Of a stretch of 64,000 nt of DNA, positions 38,721 to 51,151 are shown piece by piece; the stretch's first letter is position 1, and each line of letters opens with the position of its first letter. The stretch lies in NCBI GenBank assembly GCA_035582835.1, contig JAYKAV010002779.1, forward strand, positions 279,776 to 343,775, read 5' to 3'. A program made the translations under genes and the position numbers. A model generated the notes under the pieces. It searched no databases, was not told the origin of the DNA, and saw only the letters and a list, made by a program, of their open reading frames with translations. Source of the DNA: Phoebastria nigripes (taxonomy: Eukaryota > Chordata > Aves > Procellariiformes > Diomedeidae).

Positions 38721-40705
38721 GAAAAATGGTAAATCGGTGGATCAGATCAACTTAAACTGGGCTGCACTACCCAGTGGAACCATTGATTGAGAGTTACTGC
38801 AGAAGAGAGACCTTGTGTTGTACGAAGGTGCAAACCACTTTGCCTACAAATTTCCTCTTCAGAGAAAAAGATCATAAATTCTTATTCTAATACTTTAAGA
38901 ATGAGTTCCTGTTCCCTCATTGATCTAACATCCTAGAATTTTCTTTTCTGTCTTTAATACAAATGTAATTTGTTAGCCATTTGATTCATATTTATGAATA
39001 GGGTAAATTATGTCACTGTTGAAGTTGAGTATAAATTTGAGGCTTCTGGCCAGCATTTTCTTTTTTTATTTAATGAAACCCTTAAATTTGGTCATGCTGC
39101 TGCCAGTGAAGTCCCATAACAAGGGTTACAAGTATAGTATATATTTCTATTATATCATTTATACATGCACACATATGTATATACACTTACATATTTTTTA
39201 TTTTTATCATTCTACTTTTTACTGCATATTAAATATACACTTCATTGTTAATTATCCTATGGGGTATGATCCATGGTCTCTGGTACTTCCAGTCATTTAT
39301 GGGTGGTCTGTCTGTTTCTGCTCGTCACTGTAAAGCAATAGTCTTTTGGAACTGGGTTTGAAAATCAATAGTTTTGGCAGACTGTTCATTATATATTTCC
39401 ATATCATTTGTACATCTGAAAGCAATTCCATATAAAGTTGCATTCTTTACCATTGTAAAGACCTTTGCTAGGACTTCAGGTACACATTAATGTATTTTTC
39501 CTGTCATGGTAACACTTTCATATTCTTATTTTTTATATTCAAATTAGAAATATATTGAGACCTAGTTAGGTAATATTTATGTAAAGTTGTCAGAAAAAGA
39601 CTTTCTAAAAAAAGTGTGGCTTTGGGGTTTGGTTTGGTTTGGTTTTCCAAAGAAGCAGGTTTGTCTTTACATTTGTCTTCAAAGCATGTGACAGAGTAGA
39701 CCAAAATTTTCCTTCAGAAAGCCTCTGCTCAGTCCTCATCAAGGAAATATCTTCCCAATCAGCAGGAGTCCAAATATTTTCATGAGGCTGGTAAAAATGC
39801 CCTGGGGATTGGTGAGCAGTGTCAGTACCTTTATCTTTGAAATGGGAGTTTTCTACTTTTGTGNTGAATCTTTTCATGAAACGTAAAAAGTATTTTGTTG
39901 TTTGTGGACATGAACAATAGGTGTTGGTCAACAGTTTCCTCCAGGATAGGTATCCATAACATTGATCAAGCAGCCTTTCAGCTCAAGGAAGTTTCTGATT
40001 CCTTGAATAATTTCGAAGAGTTTCTCAAATAATGATGTTGGAAAGGTTATTTTTTGCTAATGAAATTAGCTAAAAATAAGGATTATTTGTTACATCAAAT
40101 TCATTCTTTGTCCTGAGCATAAATTTAGTCTGTGAAATCCCATTTGGATATATACTACACTATGCTCAGACACTCAGGTTTATAATCTAGTCCTTTTAAT
40201 TTCTTGTACTGAGATTGTAGATTTCACTTTTCTGACACGTGTTATAATTATTTGTATAAAAAAATTGTGTTTCAGTCTCTGAACATAGGCTTCAACTCCT
40301 CTACCCATTAATGTAACTTGAACTCTTCCATATTTCCAGCAATAGCAATTTTATTGTTTTCATTTTTTATCTTTGTAACTGTGAAACTTCATTGCTTCTT
40401 ATTTTTCCTTGAGCATTTTGGTTTACAATTGAATCATTATTGCCAATTTTCTTTATTTTTCTCCATACACTGCAGATAATACTTATATTTTCCAACCTGT
40501 ATTTCAGATTAAGAAAAAGGACACATATCATAGCTTATCAAAACAGCTTATATACTCTCAACAGATTTTTCAGTACTGACTGCCAGTACAATATGTTATT
40601 TGATGGTCTAAATCGACAGAGCATATGCCCCCTCTCTCTTATTGTCCAGATGCTTGGTATTGATTCACTTGTTAACAAGAGTCATGCATCTCCCGTGCTG
40701 ACTAG
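38721..40705. other. AT-rich non-coding DNA
   Basis: A T/G-rich patch (GGTTTGGTTTGGTTTGG) lies at 39628-39644. A minus-strand ORF at 39605-39931 (108 codons, one N) crosses it and shows no recognised domain. Confidence 0.55.
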
Positions 40706-40773
40706 AAAAAAAAAAAAAAAAAAAAAAAAAATTACAAAGAAAAAAAAAAAAAAAAAAAAAAAAAAAAGAAAGG
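40706..40773 (+). repeat. A26 + A28 tract
   Basis: Twenty-six A residues, a short TTACAAAG interruption, then twenty-eight A residues. It produces an artificial poly-lysine end on a plus-strand ORF (40440-40817). Confidence 0.9.
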
Positions 40774-41975
40774 AAACTTATCTTGCAGCATTATGCAGCA
40801 AACCCCTTTTCATTTAATTTTTTACCACCCATAAGTGTAAGCAACCAAGTTTGAAATAATGTGTTAGCAGGCTGTGTTAGACTGTCAAACAGATGCTGAC
40901 AGTGCCTGAAAGGTGCTCCTATCATCTGAGAATTCTATAAAGCAATTTTGTTATATATAATTCCCATAAGAAGTGAAATGTCAGAGCCTGTTAGATACTC
41001 CCAGCCACTGACTAGCCAGCCCTACACCAGTAAGGACGTCACCCAATAAAACGTGGAGAGAGAAAGCAGCCACTTAAATGCAGAGAAGAAGAGAACAGAG
41101 GAGCCACACTGAAAATCTCAGTAAAAGGTTTTAGTGCTCGCTGCTTACATTAATTATAAATGTGTGAAGATCATGAAGACCTTATTCTTCTTTCAGTAAA
41201 ATACAAAATGTTTAATTTAACTTAATAAGTGGTGCAACCCTCAGACAATTTTAAAAATAACAGTGCCTAACATTTATAATTTTCATTGTGACAATGATAC
41301 CTCTTTAAAACAACACCTCTGAAATGTCTAGGGATGCTGTCTCTGATACAGATATTTTCAGCAAATCACCTGAACATACACATACTATTATTATGTGTTA
41401 TAATATGTAAGACTCCATAACAAGACTCTACAAAACTTCCTACCCAAAACACTACTATTATGTATTATTATTGTATCATCATAAATCACCAAGCCAACTG
41501 AAAATGGATGTCATGGGCATAAGGTGATAAATTTTAAAATCTGGTCCTAGAGTAAACTATTTATGTTTACCTCAGTAATATATTAAGTTCAAAATTGCTA
41601 CATTAATCCTCCAAACTCTTTTTTTTTACTGAGTATGTTTCTTCGTTTATAGTCTATTACAATTTTACAATGTCAAACTAATCCAAAATCCCAGAGATAA
41701 TGTTATCTTATTATAATTTATATTTTATTATGCTCTCATCTCCCTCCTTCCCCACCTTCTTCCATCCTTTGGTTCTTTATAAATAAATTTTTTGTGGTAT
41801 ATGCCCCATTATCTATCATTTGTGGCAGTAAGGTATTTCACATTCAAGTGGGTATATTCTGCAGATAACTAGTGTATGCGCTACAGTTCTTCACTCTTTG
41901 CCTGCTTTTCTTGTTTCTAGGTTTCTGTCTTGAGGTCTTAGTACATTTTAAAGAAAAATATTTATGGTAAGTGCC
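40774..41975. other. AT-rich non-coding DNA
   Basis: No coding exon or mobile element was recognised. ACTATTATTATG and TATTATTATTG words recur near 41380-41480. Confidence 0.6.
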
Positions 41976-41978
41976 TTT

Positions 41979-42013
<35 letters not shown>

Positions 42014-42068
42014 GTCTTTCTGTCTTTCTCTCTTTCTCTCTTTCTCTCTTTCTCTCTTTCTTTCTTTC
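41976..42068 (+). repeat. (TTTC)n / (TCTT)n pyrimidine microsatellite
   Basis: About 93 bp consist only of T and C except for two G residues in CTGTCTTTC units. It starts as pure TTTC and shifts to CTCTTTCTCT. A purine/pyrimidine mirror-repeat tract of this length can form triplex DNA. The minus-strand ORF over it encodes only an artificial K/E/R repeat. Confidence 0.95.
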
Positions 42069-45000
42069 ACTGTTCTGATGAACAAAGGTGGAGGTTTACA
42101 GTGCCTAATTGTGAGTGCATCCTCAGGAAGGTAGTCTTTTAGGCTCCGTATATAAATAACAGAAGTAAAGAGCCTCTCTGTTGAGGACAGTTTAAAGCAA
42201 GATATCAAATGCCTTGAATCACTGTCTGGGGGAGCCCATACCAAAATACAGGGATAAACAAAAATTGGCTAAAGTCTCATAAAGAAAACTCTGAGAAATG
42301 GTTTGATATAACTAGAAATGGGTAAACTAGATGTAGTTAACTAGACGATTCAGGACATTTCTGAAAAAAAATGATTGCATAGAGAAAATAAAGATGTCTA
42401 GTTTAAACAAGAAGGAAGAAACTAGCCTTTTAACTTAGANACCTAACGTTGAGAGACTCAAAATCTCTATTTAGGGTTTAGCTCTACTGCCTCTTACTGA
42501 GAAAATCAGGAAAAATAGCAATCCATTCTCTCTGTTATTCTAAATGAAAATGGCAGAAACCTTATGTTGCTAAAAGATAAAGAAAAATGGGGTGAGATGC
42601 AAGAAAAAAATCTTTGCTGGTGACACTGTAAAGCTTCAATACTATTTAGAGCATTTAGGCAGTGCTCATTGTGAAATATGACAACTCATTGACATTTTCA
42701 CAAGTGTTGTTTTTCTGTTGTTGTTGGTTTTGTTTTTTTTCTCTCCAGTCTCCACAAAATGAGAAACTTCCTTGCGTCCTTAAAAAATCTGAAGTGGTAA
42801 CTTGCATAACAATTCAGTCAGTTTTAAGTAAATAGGAAATTGCAGCACTAGTGTGTTGATAAGACCACTTGGGACAGAAATGTCAGTGTCTAATACTAAG
42901 TGTTAAATTTCTTTTTAAATAATTTAAATTAATTTTAACACATAATAATTAACAGATTTATTTATACATTCTCAGAGGACTACTTCTGTACTCAGGGATT
43001 AAGAATTGCAAATCAACAGGGGAATGAAAGCATAAAGTTCAAATAGACACAATTCTCAGAGTGGTATTTGTTATGTGAGCAGAGACTGTCACCCTCTGTG
43101 TTGTTTGCGCAATAAGGAAAAGGATGTGGGCAAGGACATGCTTGATGAGGAGAATAGATTTCTGTTACAACGCTCCTCACTTGGCACTGTTGTAAATTAC
43201 AGGATCTGGAGAGCTGCTCCTACTCACTGCAAGGTTTGCAGCTGTGAACACAGACAATACACAGTAAAGAAGTTTTATGCTGTGGGTTGGGGGCTTTTTA
43301 TTCCTTCTCTCACATTTTGTGTTCTGGCAGTGTAGATAAGCCTTCATTAGGGATTAGGGTGCCATTTACCTAGGCATTGTACACGCTCAAAGGAAATACA
43401 TACTTTTTCCCAAAGAGTTAATTTAAACATTGGCAACCTTTAAGCTACGTTTGTTCATGCCTCAGCCAGGCTTGCGATGTATACTTTATTCACATCAGAT
43501 ACATCTGGGAAGCTAGTTCTGTTGTGTGTATTTGGGATATAGGTGGCTACTCAGTGTGCAGCTATTTACTGCTTCCATTTACCTATATTTACCACCATTG
43601 TTTACAAAGGTATTNGATGCTACTATTATAATTTTTTTCAAGTTTACCACATCATTTCATTTGTGAGCCAACCCTTCTTTCTGTAAAAGTCTTTCCTGTT
43701 TTCCAACATTCATAATATAACTAAAATACTTAATTTTATTCAATCATTCGTTACTCACTTCCAGACATTAGTTGCTTATGTTACGTAGCTGGCCAACTAA
43801 CTTCTCCCTTTTCTATTCCCAACTGAAAACATACTATTATTATTTTTAAAGTACAGGAAGCAATGAAAAATAATTAATAAGAAATTATATATATTAACAT
43901 CGGCAAGACTTTCAGGATTAGTTCTACCTATATGAATCTTTACTGAATCTGTCAAAATAACAGCAGACCGCTGATTATCTAAACAGCATGACTGTATGTA
44001 TTGTTTTAACCCCCGAAATTACAAGACTTTCAGCTTTTTAATGTAGGACCAAAAATACATTATTAAAAGGATTTTTCAAAATCTGATACCTGCCTCTCAC
44101 TACTGATTTTACATTTTCTGGTATAAACTACAAAAACTCAGTAGCGAACTTCACTTTTCCATTTTTTGTACAAGTAGGGAGTTGCTGTACTAGGATTCTC
44201 ACCTGGTTTCACCCCACACCCTGTATTCATGATTGAACTTTAAAAACAAACCTTTAAAAATACAATTAAAATGTTCACCTCACATTTGATTTTAAGCAGG
44301 AAATAAGTTTTGAGTCTGATTTATTTGTCAGTTCCATCTTACACTCATTAGAGGGGATTAATATTTCATTTACTATTGATTGTGTCATTCTGTAATACAC
44401 TTTGGTTGGCTCCATCAAGATATACCATCTTTCTGGCTTTTTGATGAATATTTCCTTATTATTTGATCTTTCTCCAGGGAATAAATCTTCCTGGTGATAT
44501 GTAGAACTGCACAGCCACAATATTCTAAAAGGTACCAAATCAGTTTTANCAGTATCTTTTCACAGGTTTTTGAATGCCGCCATTTACATCTACTTCTGCC
44601 TGAAAAAATTGCTTGTTATTTAACAGTCCCTTGAGCCCAGAAATGGAAATATTGGCTTACTGCTAAGCTGACAGTTTTTCAAGCCTCTTCAAGAGATGCA
44701 CATTTTTTCTTTCTATCGATTAAATCTTTTCTAATGTGATATACTTTTCAGCATTTTATGGTATGCTATGTTCCAACTATATTTCCCCCCCCCCTTGCTT
44801 TTATTCTTGTACTAGCTTTCAAATTCATGCCTAAACATTCTTGATGGAAGATTGGTCATGATAAGATCATTTCCTTTACAATAAAAGTTTTCAGGATATA
44901 CAAGGTGCTGAGAGCTTTTCTGCATCCTTTTATTAGAATTGTTATTAATAACTTTACATCAACTTTAGCAGCCAATCAGAGTGCAGGCCTCATTCCTGTA

Positions 45001-45610
45001 AGTCTGATATACACACACATTTTAAGGTGTCCTTCCCCAAAGGGCTTACAAAAAATCAGTCACTGTGTTACAGTGCAGATTTTCTTGTAGCTTGTGATTT
45101 ACTAAAAACTATTTTAAACATTTTGCTGTTTTTTTCCCATGAATGTCCAAAATTAGGGTTTGATTTTATCAATGGAATATTTAACTACAATTTTACTTCA
45201 GGTTAGTATCTTTGCTATTATCGTCTGCTTACTCCCCTCCCCATCTTTTTTTTTTCCTATTTTTTTTTTCTTTTCCTAAAATTTAAAAGAAGTTTAAAAA
45301 GTTATAACTGAAAAAAGTACCAAAGACACCTTAGAATAATATTTATTTTATTATATTCTGTAGAGGAAAAAGGGATAAATAAAAGAAAGCAAAGATCAAA
45401 TATGTGATCCTTTAAAAAATATGCCATCTTAGTCTCTGAAAAATGAAATAATTCTCCAGTTTTCTTTATTTGCTTTTCTTTTTTAATTTTTCATCTAAAT
45501 TTTTTTTATATACCTTATGCTAAATATAAATAGCATTTTCATTGTCTCTTCTCATTGCTACTCATCTGTAATCACAATCCAATTATGAACAATCACCACT
45601 TCATTTAGAA
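42069..45610. other. AT-rich non-coding DNA
   Basis: No named element was recognised. A T/G-rich patch lies at 42707-42742 and a C10 run at 44785-44794. The ORF at 43075-43335 (plus, 86 codons) has no recognised feature. Confidence 0.55.
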
Positions 45611-45697
45611 TCATGATATATTATGGTGAAATATCATGAGTGAAATACTATCCCTGTAGGTGTTTGTCATTGACTTTAGTGGAATAAATTTTCATCC
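45611..45697. mobile_element. Probable relic of an ancient palindromic element
   Basis: TCATGATAT and ATATCATGA (45611-45639) form a 9-bp stem. Next to it, GAGTGAAATACTATCCCTGT is followed by CATTGACTTTAGTGG and ATTTTCATCC, in the order found in old amniote palindromes with GTGAAATCCT arms around a CATTGACTTCA core. It is diverged, so the call is tentative. Confidence 0.45.
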
Positions 45698-45748
45698 TGT
45701 GGCAGAACAACCTGTAGCTTTACTATCTGGTTACTTTGGCAGATATTG

Positions 45749-46306
45749 TCATAGTGTGATTAAGAGGACAAAGCGTCTTTTAAAAAACTGTTTTCTTGAA
45801 AGTGGAAGATGAAGAAGTTCTCTTAATGTTGAACCCAGCTCTGAACTACAAAGTAGAAGTTGTGTAAGCCATATATCAAAAATGATCTTGTTCCTGGGTG
45901 ACAACACTTGAGTGGATGGCAGTTTGATACAGAGACTGGCATTTGTTGAAGTTATTTGGGACCCTGAAAATTCACTCAGAGAGCTTCCAAAAGNTATTGT
46001 AGCTCCTACAAAATTAAGCCTCTGAGTTGCAGTCCTGATGAAGGTCCACAAAAAGTCTTCCTCACTCACAATGAGTTCTTTCTGATTTAGTAGTGAAGGT
46101 GTCTGAAATACTGAATAATATTTTAATGTACTTTGTGCCTTCATGGGCAATCTTATTCTTTCAAGAGATTCAGAAGAAATCCAGGAATTCTGTAAAACAA
46201 AAATAACTGACAGGTTTACCTTTTTCATTTTGAACTTTAAAAGTAATTTCAAATTTCCAAATAGCTTTGGGGGGTGAAGGTCTTGATTGTAAAGATTAAA
46301 TTCCAC
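45749..46306 (-). other. 185-codon ORF with splice acceptor, possible unrecognised exon
   Basis: This is the longest ORF of the window: 185 codons on the minus strand, with one N at 45994. The peptide is complex, rich in Leu and Ser, without repeats, and resembles no transposon protein I know. A strong acceptor-like sequence on the minus strand (pyrimidine-rich CAGTTATTTTTGTTTTACAG) ends at 46190, in frame before NSWISSESLERIRLPMKA. A donor-like GTGAGT follows at 46069-46064, which would give a 120-bp phase-0 exon (46070-46189, 40 codons). Alternatively the frame stays open past this donor, so a longer exon is also possible. No neighbouring exon or gene identity was found. Chance or a decayed retrocopy remain possible. 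Confidence 0.3.
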
Positions 46307-48889
46307 TATTTTTGGTCAAACCAGACTTATTATGGATGCTAGACATTATCTTTTAAAATGAATGTAGCAATTCAACTTTGAAAAATTACCATTAGAAGGT
46401 CAAAGAAGACATCTTTTATTTTCCTTTTCACCTCCAGGTTTGTGCTGGAATTATTCTTATTTTATTTTTTATGGTCCTCCTTAACATTTCCCTTACTACA
46501 TAGTAGGTAAAATCTGGCCTTATTCCCAGGTATTAAGTAAACTAGTTCATGAGTCTGTCTGATCCAAATCAATTTTCTTCCATTAACTTTAACATGTTTG
46601 TTATCAATAGATTGTACAGAGGGAACTGAAGAAATGTGCCAGTATTACAACAGACACAGAAGGCTCAGTATCTCCAGGATTCCTTTTCCCATATTTGTTA
46701 TGAGAACTCCTGGAAAGTTGAAAGCCCAGAACTACCACTCAAACTGCAATCACATTTACGTATTTAATACCTTGCTATGTACCATTGCCACATCACTCTG
46801 AAGTCCATTATCTAATCAAATACTCAGGAAACATAATGTTATGTTCCCTCTCTTATCTTTCTTCTTAAAAAGAATTCAGAGAAATGAGAAATATTTGGCT
46901 GCAATCATCTTATTCAGTGCACGTCCTGAGTTCGGCAGCACAGAAAGAACACATCATTCTGATGATCTCTCTATTGCTCTCTCTACCTGGGTGGCATCAA
47001 ATCCACTCCAAGGCCAAACGCTGGCCCTATTCTTCAAAGTCTTGAAAGGACTGGGCCGTGACTCCTTCATACCTGCTGCTTACTCTGACCCAGTGCGGCA
47101 GCTGTAGTCTTTTAGTAACTGTGACAGACAGAGACCAGGGTTAGGATTCTGGCAACTGCCTTTGTCTGCGTTCCAGACAGGGAATTTCTTTTCATCAAAA
47201 ATTAGAGTAAGTTCTGGACCATAGCACCTTACCAGTGAAAGTGAAAACCCATCTCTTTTCATTTGCATTCATGCAGTCACCTCTGAGTGACCCAACAATA
47301 TTCCNTTGGAGAATAAGACAAGGGAAAACCCTGATATGTTCAGATGGTGTAAGCAGAGAGGAACGGATAATTTCAGCCCTCTGACTGCTTTGTTTTATAA
47401 AGACGGTCAGTGCCGAGATTCTGTTCTGATGGATTTAAAACAAATGCAGAGATTAGATAAAATACCTTAGATAGACTGCTTATGCTTCCATTTCATTTTC
47501 ATACCAAACATATTCCTAAAGCAAAACATGTTCCACAGGGAAATTAGTTCATCAAGAAGAAAAGCATGCTGTGGCCATTAGCTGTTTCCCAGTTTCATCG
47601 CTTCATTCCCTCTCAATCCATCAAGCTCCAGATCCACAGTGTTTCTTTGCCCCACTTAGCTCCATTCTTTATCACAGACCTACAAGTTTCTGCTTGTTCT
47701 CACCTATGACTCTATTCCATGTTGTACTCAGTTAGACTAATTTTATAAAATACACTCATTTAAGCAAAAGTGAAAACAACTTCCCCCATCTATCCTACTT
47801 AAAGTAGTATGAGATTTCATTATATTTACCTTTCTCTCTGTGTTGTGTCATGTTAGTTCATCACCGTAAATATGGTTTAAACACATCTACGTTTCTGCAG
47901 CTTGTAAATTTTGGCAGTCTTCAGGAAAATCTTGAACTCCTCATGTCTTTCCCCAACAGAACGAGTCACAAATAATATAGGGCTTCATCTGCTTTCTTTT
48001 GTCCCTAATCAGTTTCAGTAACTTTATTAGCATGTCAAGAGTTAGAGGAATTTCCAAATTCAATATATCAACCATGTGTGAGCATAACATGGACCCTTGC
48101 AGGGAGGGGCAGAGGGGGCTCTTGTGTCTTTCTTGCATGTGTATCAAGTCCTCTCATTATAACACTCAAGTGAGTTTTTCTCAAACCCTATGACCGTGCA
48201 GTTATTCACAGAAAATAAATGACTTCTTCCTTAGTGGGAACTGCAATTTAAGCAGAGAGTACATTGCTTTAGTTTTCAGTTGCTTTCACTATTTTTTAAA
48301 ATTACATAATCTGTCATCAAAAATATATTTATGTTTGTTATATCATCAGCTGCCAGGTTTGCTTTAAACTCTTTTACATGTGAGAAGGACTGGGGGAACC
48401 TACCTCATCTTAATTAACTCCACCTGGCTTGAGACTCTCCCTTTCAACAATCTGCATCGATGCCATTATACATGCACAGCAGGAGAAAGCCACAAATCTA
48501 GTGAAATTAAATCACTCACCATAGAAACATCTTGAACAATAGCATGAGAACATGGAGCCAACCAATCATGTTCAGGCACATGGAAGAAAGAAAAAAAAAA
48601 GTTGCAACAAAGATAAGTGTATGGCAGCAGCGGCAGCAGCAACTAATACACAAAAGGAAAAAGATATAAGCTTCAAAAAGGAATTTATTCTCTAGCAAAT
48701 AATTTCATAATTATTTCCACCCTTGTCTCTCTTCCCTCTCAAATACTTGCAAAAAGTCACCACTATTGCTTGAAGAGAAAAAATACCAAAGTGACTCATA
48801 TTTTGCAAATGTTATATACTTAGGGAATGATCCAGGCATATGTCAAGCACCACTAAAGGGCTACACCATCCATAAGAGGGCTCAGCATG
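46307..48889. other. Non-coding DNA, unrecognised
   Basis: Several ORFs of 60-90 codons are present (for example 46841-47107 plus) without recognised domains. A CAG/CGG-like GCAGCAGCGGCAGCAGC patch lies near 48624-48640. Confidence 0.5.
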
Positions 48890-48960
48890 TCAGGGTCAAG
48901 TCTCTACTCTTACTGTAACTGGAATCAATGCCAAATTTTGTATTGCTTTCAGTGGTTCAA
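48890..48960. mobile_element. Tentative relic of an ancient palindromic element
   Basis: GGTCAAGTCTCTACTCTTAC, then TGTAACTGGAATCAATGCC and GCTTTCAGTGG, recalls the half-element of the GGCCAAATTCTGCTCTCAGTTACAC-type palindromes. Similarity is loose and no clear terminal inverted repeat remains. Confidence 0.3.
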
Positions 48961-49319
48961 GAGTGAGGAAGAGCAAACATAGATGATATTTTTCTTGTTT
49001 CACAAAGAGAAGAAGAGGTCTTATCTTTCTAAGAGGAGAATGCTACAGTGAGCTGCGAAACCAATATATTTATGGAAAAAATATAGAACAGAATGTGCAG
49101 GTATTGTATTATTTCTAAAAAAGCTTGTCATAAATCTAATTGCAGAATGACAGAGAACAACTTTTCAAAACAAATGAACAAACCTGATGTTTTCTCTTTG
49201 AAATAAGTGTATAAACTTTCAAGTTCCAAACTTGAAGCTACAGTAAAGCTGTTTAACATCTATAGACAGAAAAAAAGAATTAAAAAAAAAAAAGGTTTTG
49301 GCCAGTAAGACATATTAAA
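48961..49319. other. Non-coding DNA, nothing recognised
   Basis: Only an A12 run at 49282-49293 stands out, 26 bp before the next palindromic relic. Confidence 0.6.
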
Positions 49320-49444
49320 GGCCAGATTCTGCCAGGCTTTCTCACAGTAACTAGCACATTACTGTTCCAGTAATCCTATTGATCTCACTAGGTTAACTTC
49401 AGAGTAAAAAACTGGTCAATACAAGTAGGTTGGCAGAATTTGCC
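49320..49444. mobile_element. Relic of an ancient palindromic (MITE-like) element
   Basis: Ends GGCCAGATTCTGCCA (49320-49334) and TGGCAGAATTTGCC (49431-49444) are inverted repeats with one mismatch and one gap. The middle AGTAATCCTATTGATCTCACTAGGTTAACTT keeps an inner symmetry around TTGATCTCA, a decayed TTGACTTCA core. Length is about 125 bp. The ends match those of 20193-20278, so both are probably one family. Non-autonomous, non-coding. Confidence 0.7.
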
Positions 49445-51062
49445 TCTAAATTATCATCTCCCTTACATTCAATCTCTGTAGGTCAGTACTGTCCCTTGCC
49501 AACTGTTTGAAGTAATCATTTGTAGAATTCTGCCTTGCAAATTTCTCAGATCAGCAAATACTGTGAATAGTAATTTACAGTATGTATTTCTAATTGCAAA
49601 ATTATGTTTTTTTGGAAGGTGTTCACTAACATGAAAAATGTTAGTTTATCTCTTTGTAGTCTTCATGCCAGCAGAATTCTGAAAAGGAAAAGGATGAGAT
49701 GATACATGTTTTTCACAAGATCTGCACAAGTAATTTATAACTAATAATTTCTTCAAATTTGTTTTAGTATTCTTGTGTTATGAAATATATCCTGATATTT
49801 TCCAAAAATAGTCTTGATTTTGCAGTGGCATTTTATCCCTTGAGGGGAAATCACAAATTTCTGTCATGAATACTTACAGCTATAAATATACAATAGGTCA
49901 AATACTCATATTTGTAACTTAGAAATTGATGGACAGTGAATGTTTGGGCCAATAATTTTTGACTTTTCAGTGTTCATGAAAAGCAGACACAGTAAGTGTG
50001 TAAATAGCTGAATCAAAGTCTACTTAAAAAAAAAAAAAAAAAAAAAAGGAAAACAGATCAGCCAAAATTCTAGATAGAGCTCTCGGAATCAGAGTGCTAC
50101 AGCATCACACATGGAAAATGAATATATTCCTAGACTGAATATATACATGGATGTTGGTTTGACATCAATAAGTTCATCTATAAGAGAGTTTTTATCAGGA
50201 AGTTTAATAGAATTTGTAAGTTAATGTACAGCAAATTGCATGAGCAGTCACCCTCTAGCTAATACTCCTGTAATGAAAGTAGGGGTTTTTTTCCAACAAT
50301 ATGTATATTAAATCTGTTTTTAATATCTGTTATGATTTGTTGTTGTGTATTGCCTAAGGCCTATCTCTTCTACACAGTTTCTTTTGCCTCAATGTTCTTT
50401 TGCTAATGTCAAATCATTTAAGAAAACACTGAAACACATGTAATGTACCTACATGAATAAATTGAATATTTAATGGTTCAATGCCCTGACCTTTCAGATT
50501 ACAATACAGGACAATGAGCACACTTTGTTAAACGTGGAGGCTAGTGGGTGTGCATATTCTGAGTGAAGTACTTCAGCAAGGGAGAGGCAAAGTCAAGTTA
50601 GAACAAATATTCCAGTCCCAGAAGGCCTGTTACTGAAATCAAATTATAGGCTTGGACTGTCATAACTTATTCCTCAAAAAAGTCATGCTGTGCAAGAATA
50701 TATCATGCACTTGGATAAACAAGTTACAAAGAACCAAGTGTTAAGCAGTGAAGTGTCAATCAGGCAAAGTGGGTTTCTCAGATGCATACACATGCAGCCT
50801 GCACATCAGATTACATGCACTATCTCACCCCTGGAGTCCTATAATACATTGCACCAATGGCAATACGTGCCTTAAAGCCAAACCTAGCCAGTAAATTACC
50901 AAGAACCACTAAAGCTGCAAGATCCCTATATCTATTCCCCTTTTTTTTTTCCCAGTAACTGCCTGACCATGCTAGAAACTCTACCTCTTCTTAGCAGGAC
51001 AGAGTGTTATTTCTGAATGTACCAAATCTGCTTTCAGAGGCAGCTTGCTAACTCTTAGAACC

Positions 51063-51065
<3 letters not shown>
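49445..51065. other. AT-rich non-coding DNA
   Basis: Contains an A22 run at 50026-50047. No gene or other named repeat was recognised. Confidence 0.6.

Positions 51066-51149
<84 letters not shown>
51066..51149 (+). repeat. 84-bp pure A homopolymer
   Basis: Eighty-four A residues with no interruption, the longest homopolymer of the window. Upstream TTCAGAGGCAGCTTGCTAAC and so on shows no polyadenylation signal, and no flanking direct repeat is apparent, so a retroposon tail is not supported. Length may be an assembly estimate. Confidence 0.85.

Positions 51150-51151
<2 letters not shown>

Noticed and set aside
40440..40817. 125-codon plus-strand ORF
   Set aside because: Its C-terminal part is poly-lysine from the A26/A28 tract, and the rest has no recognisable feature.
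41948..42244. 98-codon minus-strand ORF with K/E/R repeat
   Set aside because: The repeat is the direct translation of the TTTC microsatellite.
46930..46945. TTCGGCAGCACA resembling the start of U6 snRNA
   Set aside because: The similarity ends after about 12 bases and no U6 body follows.
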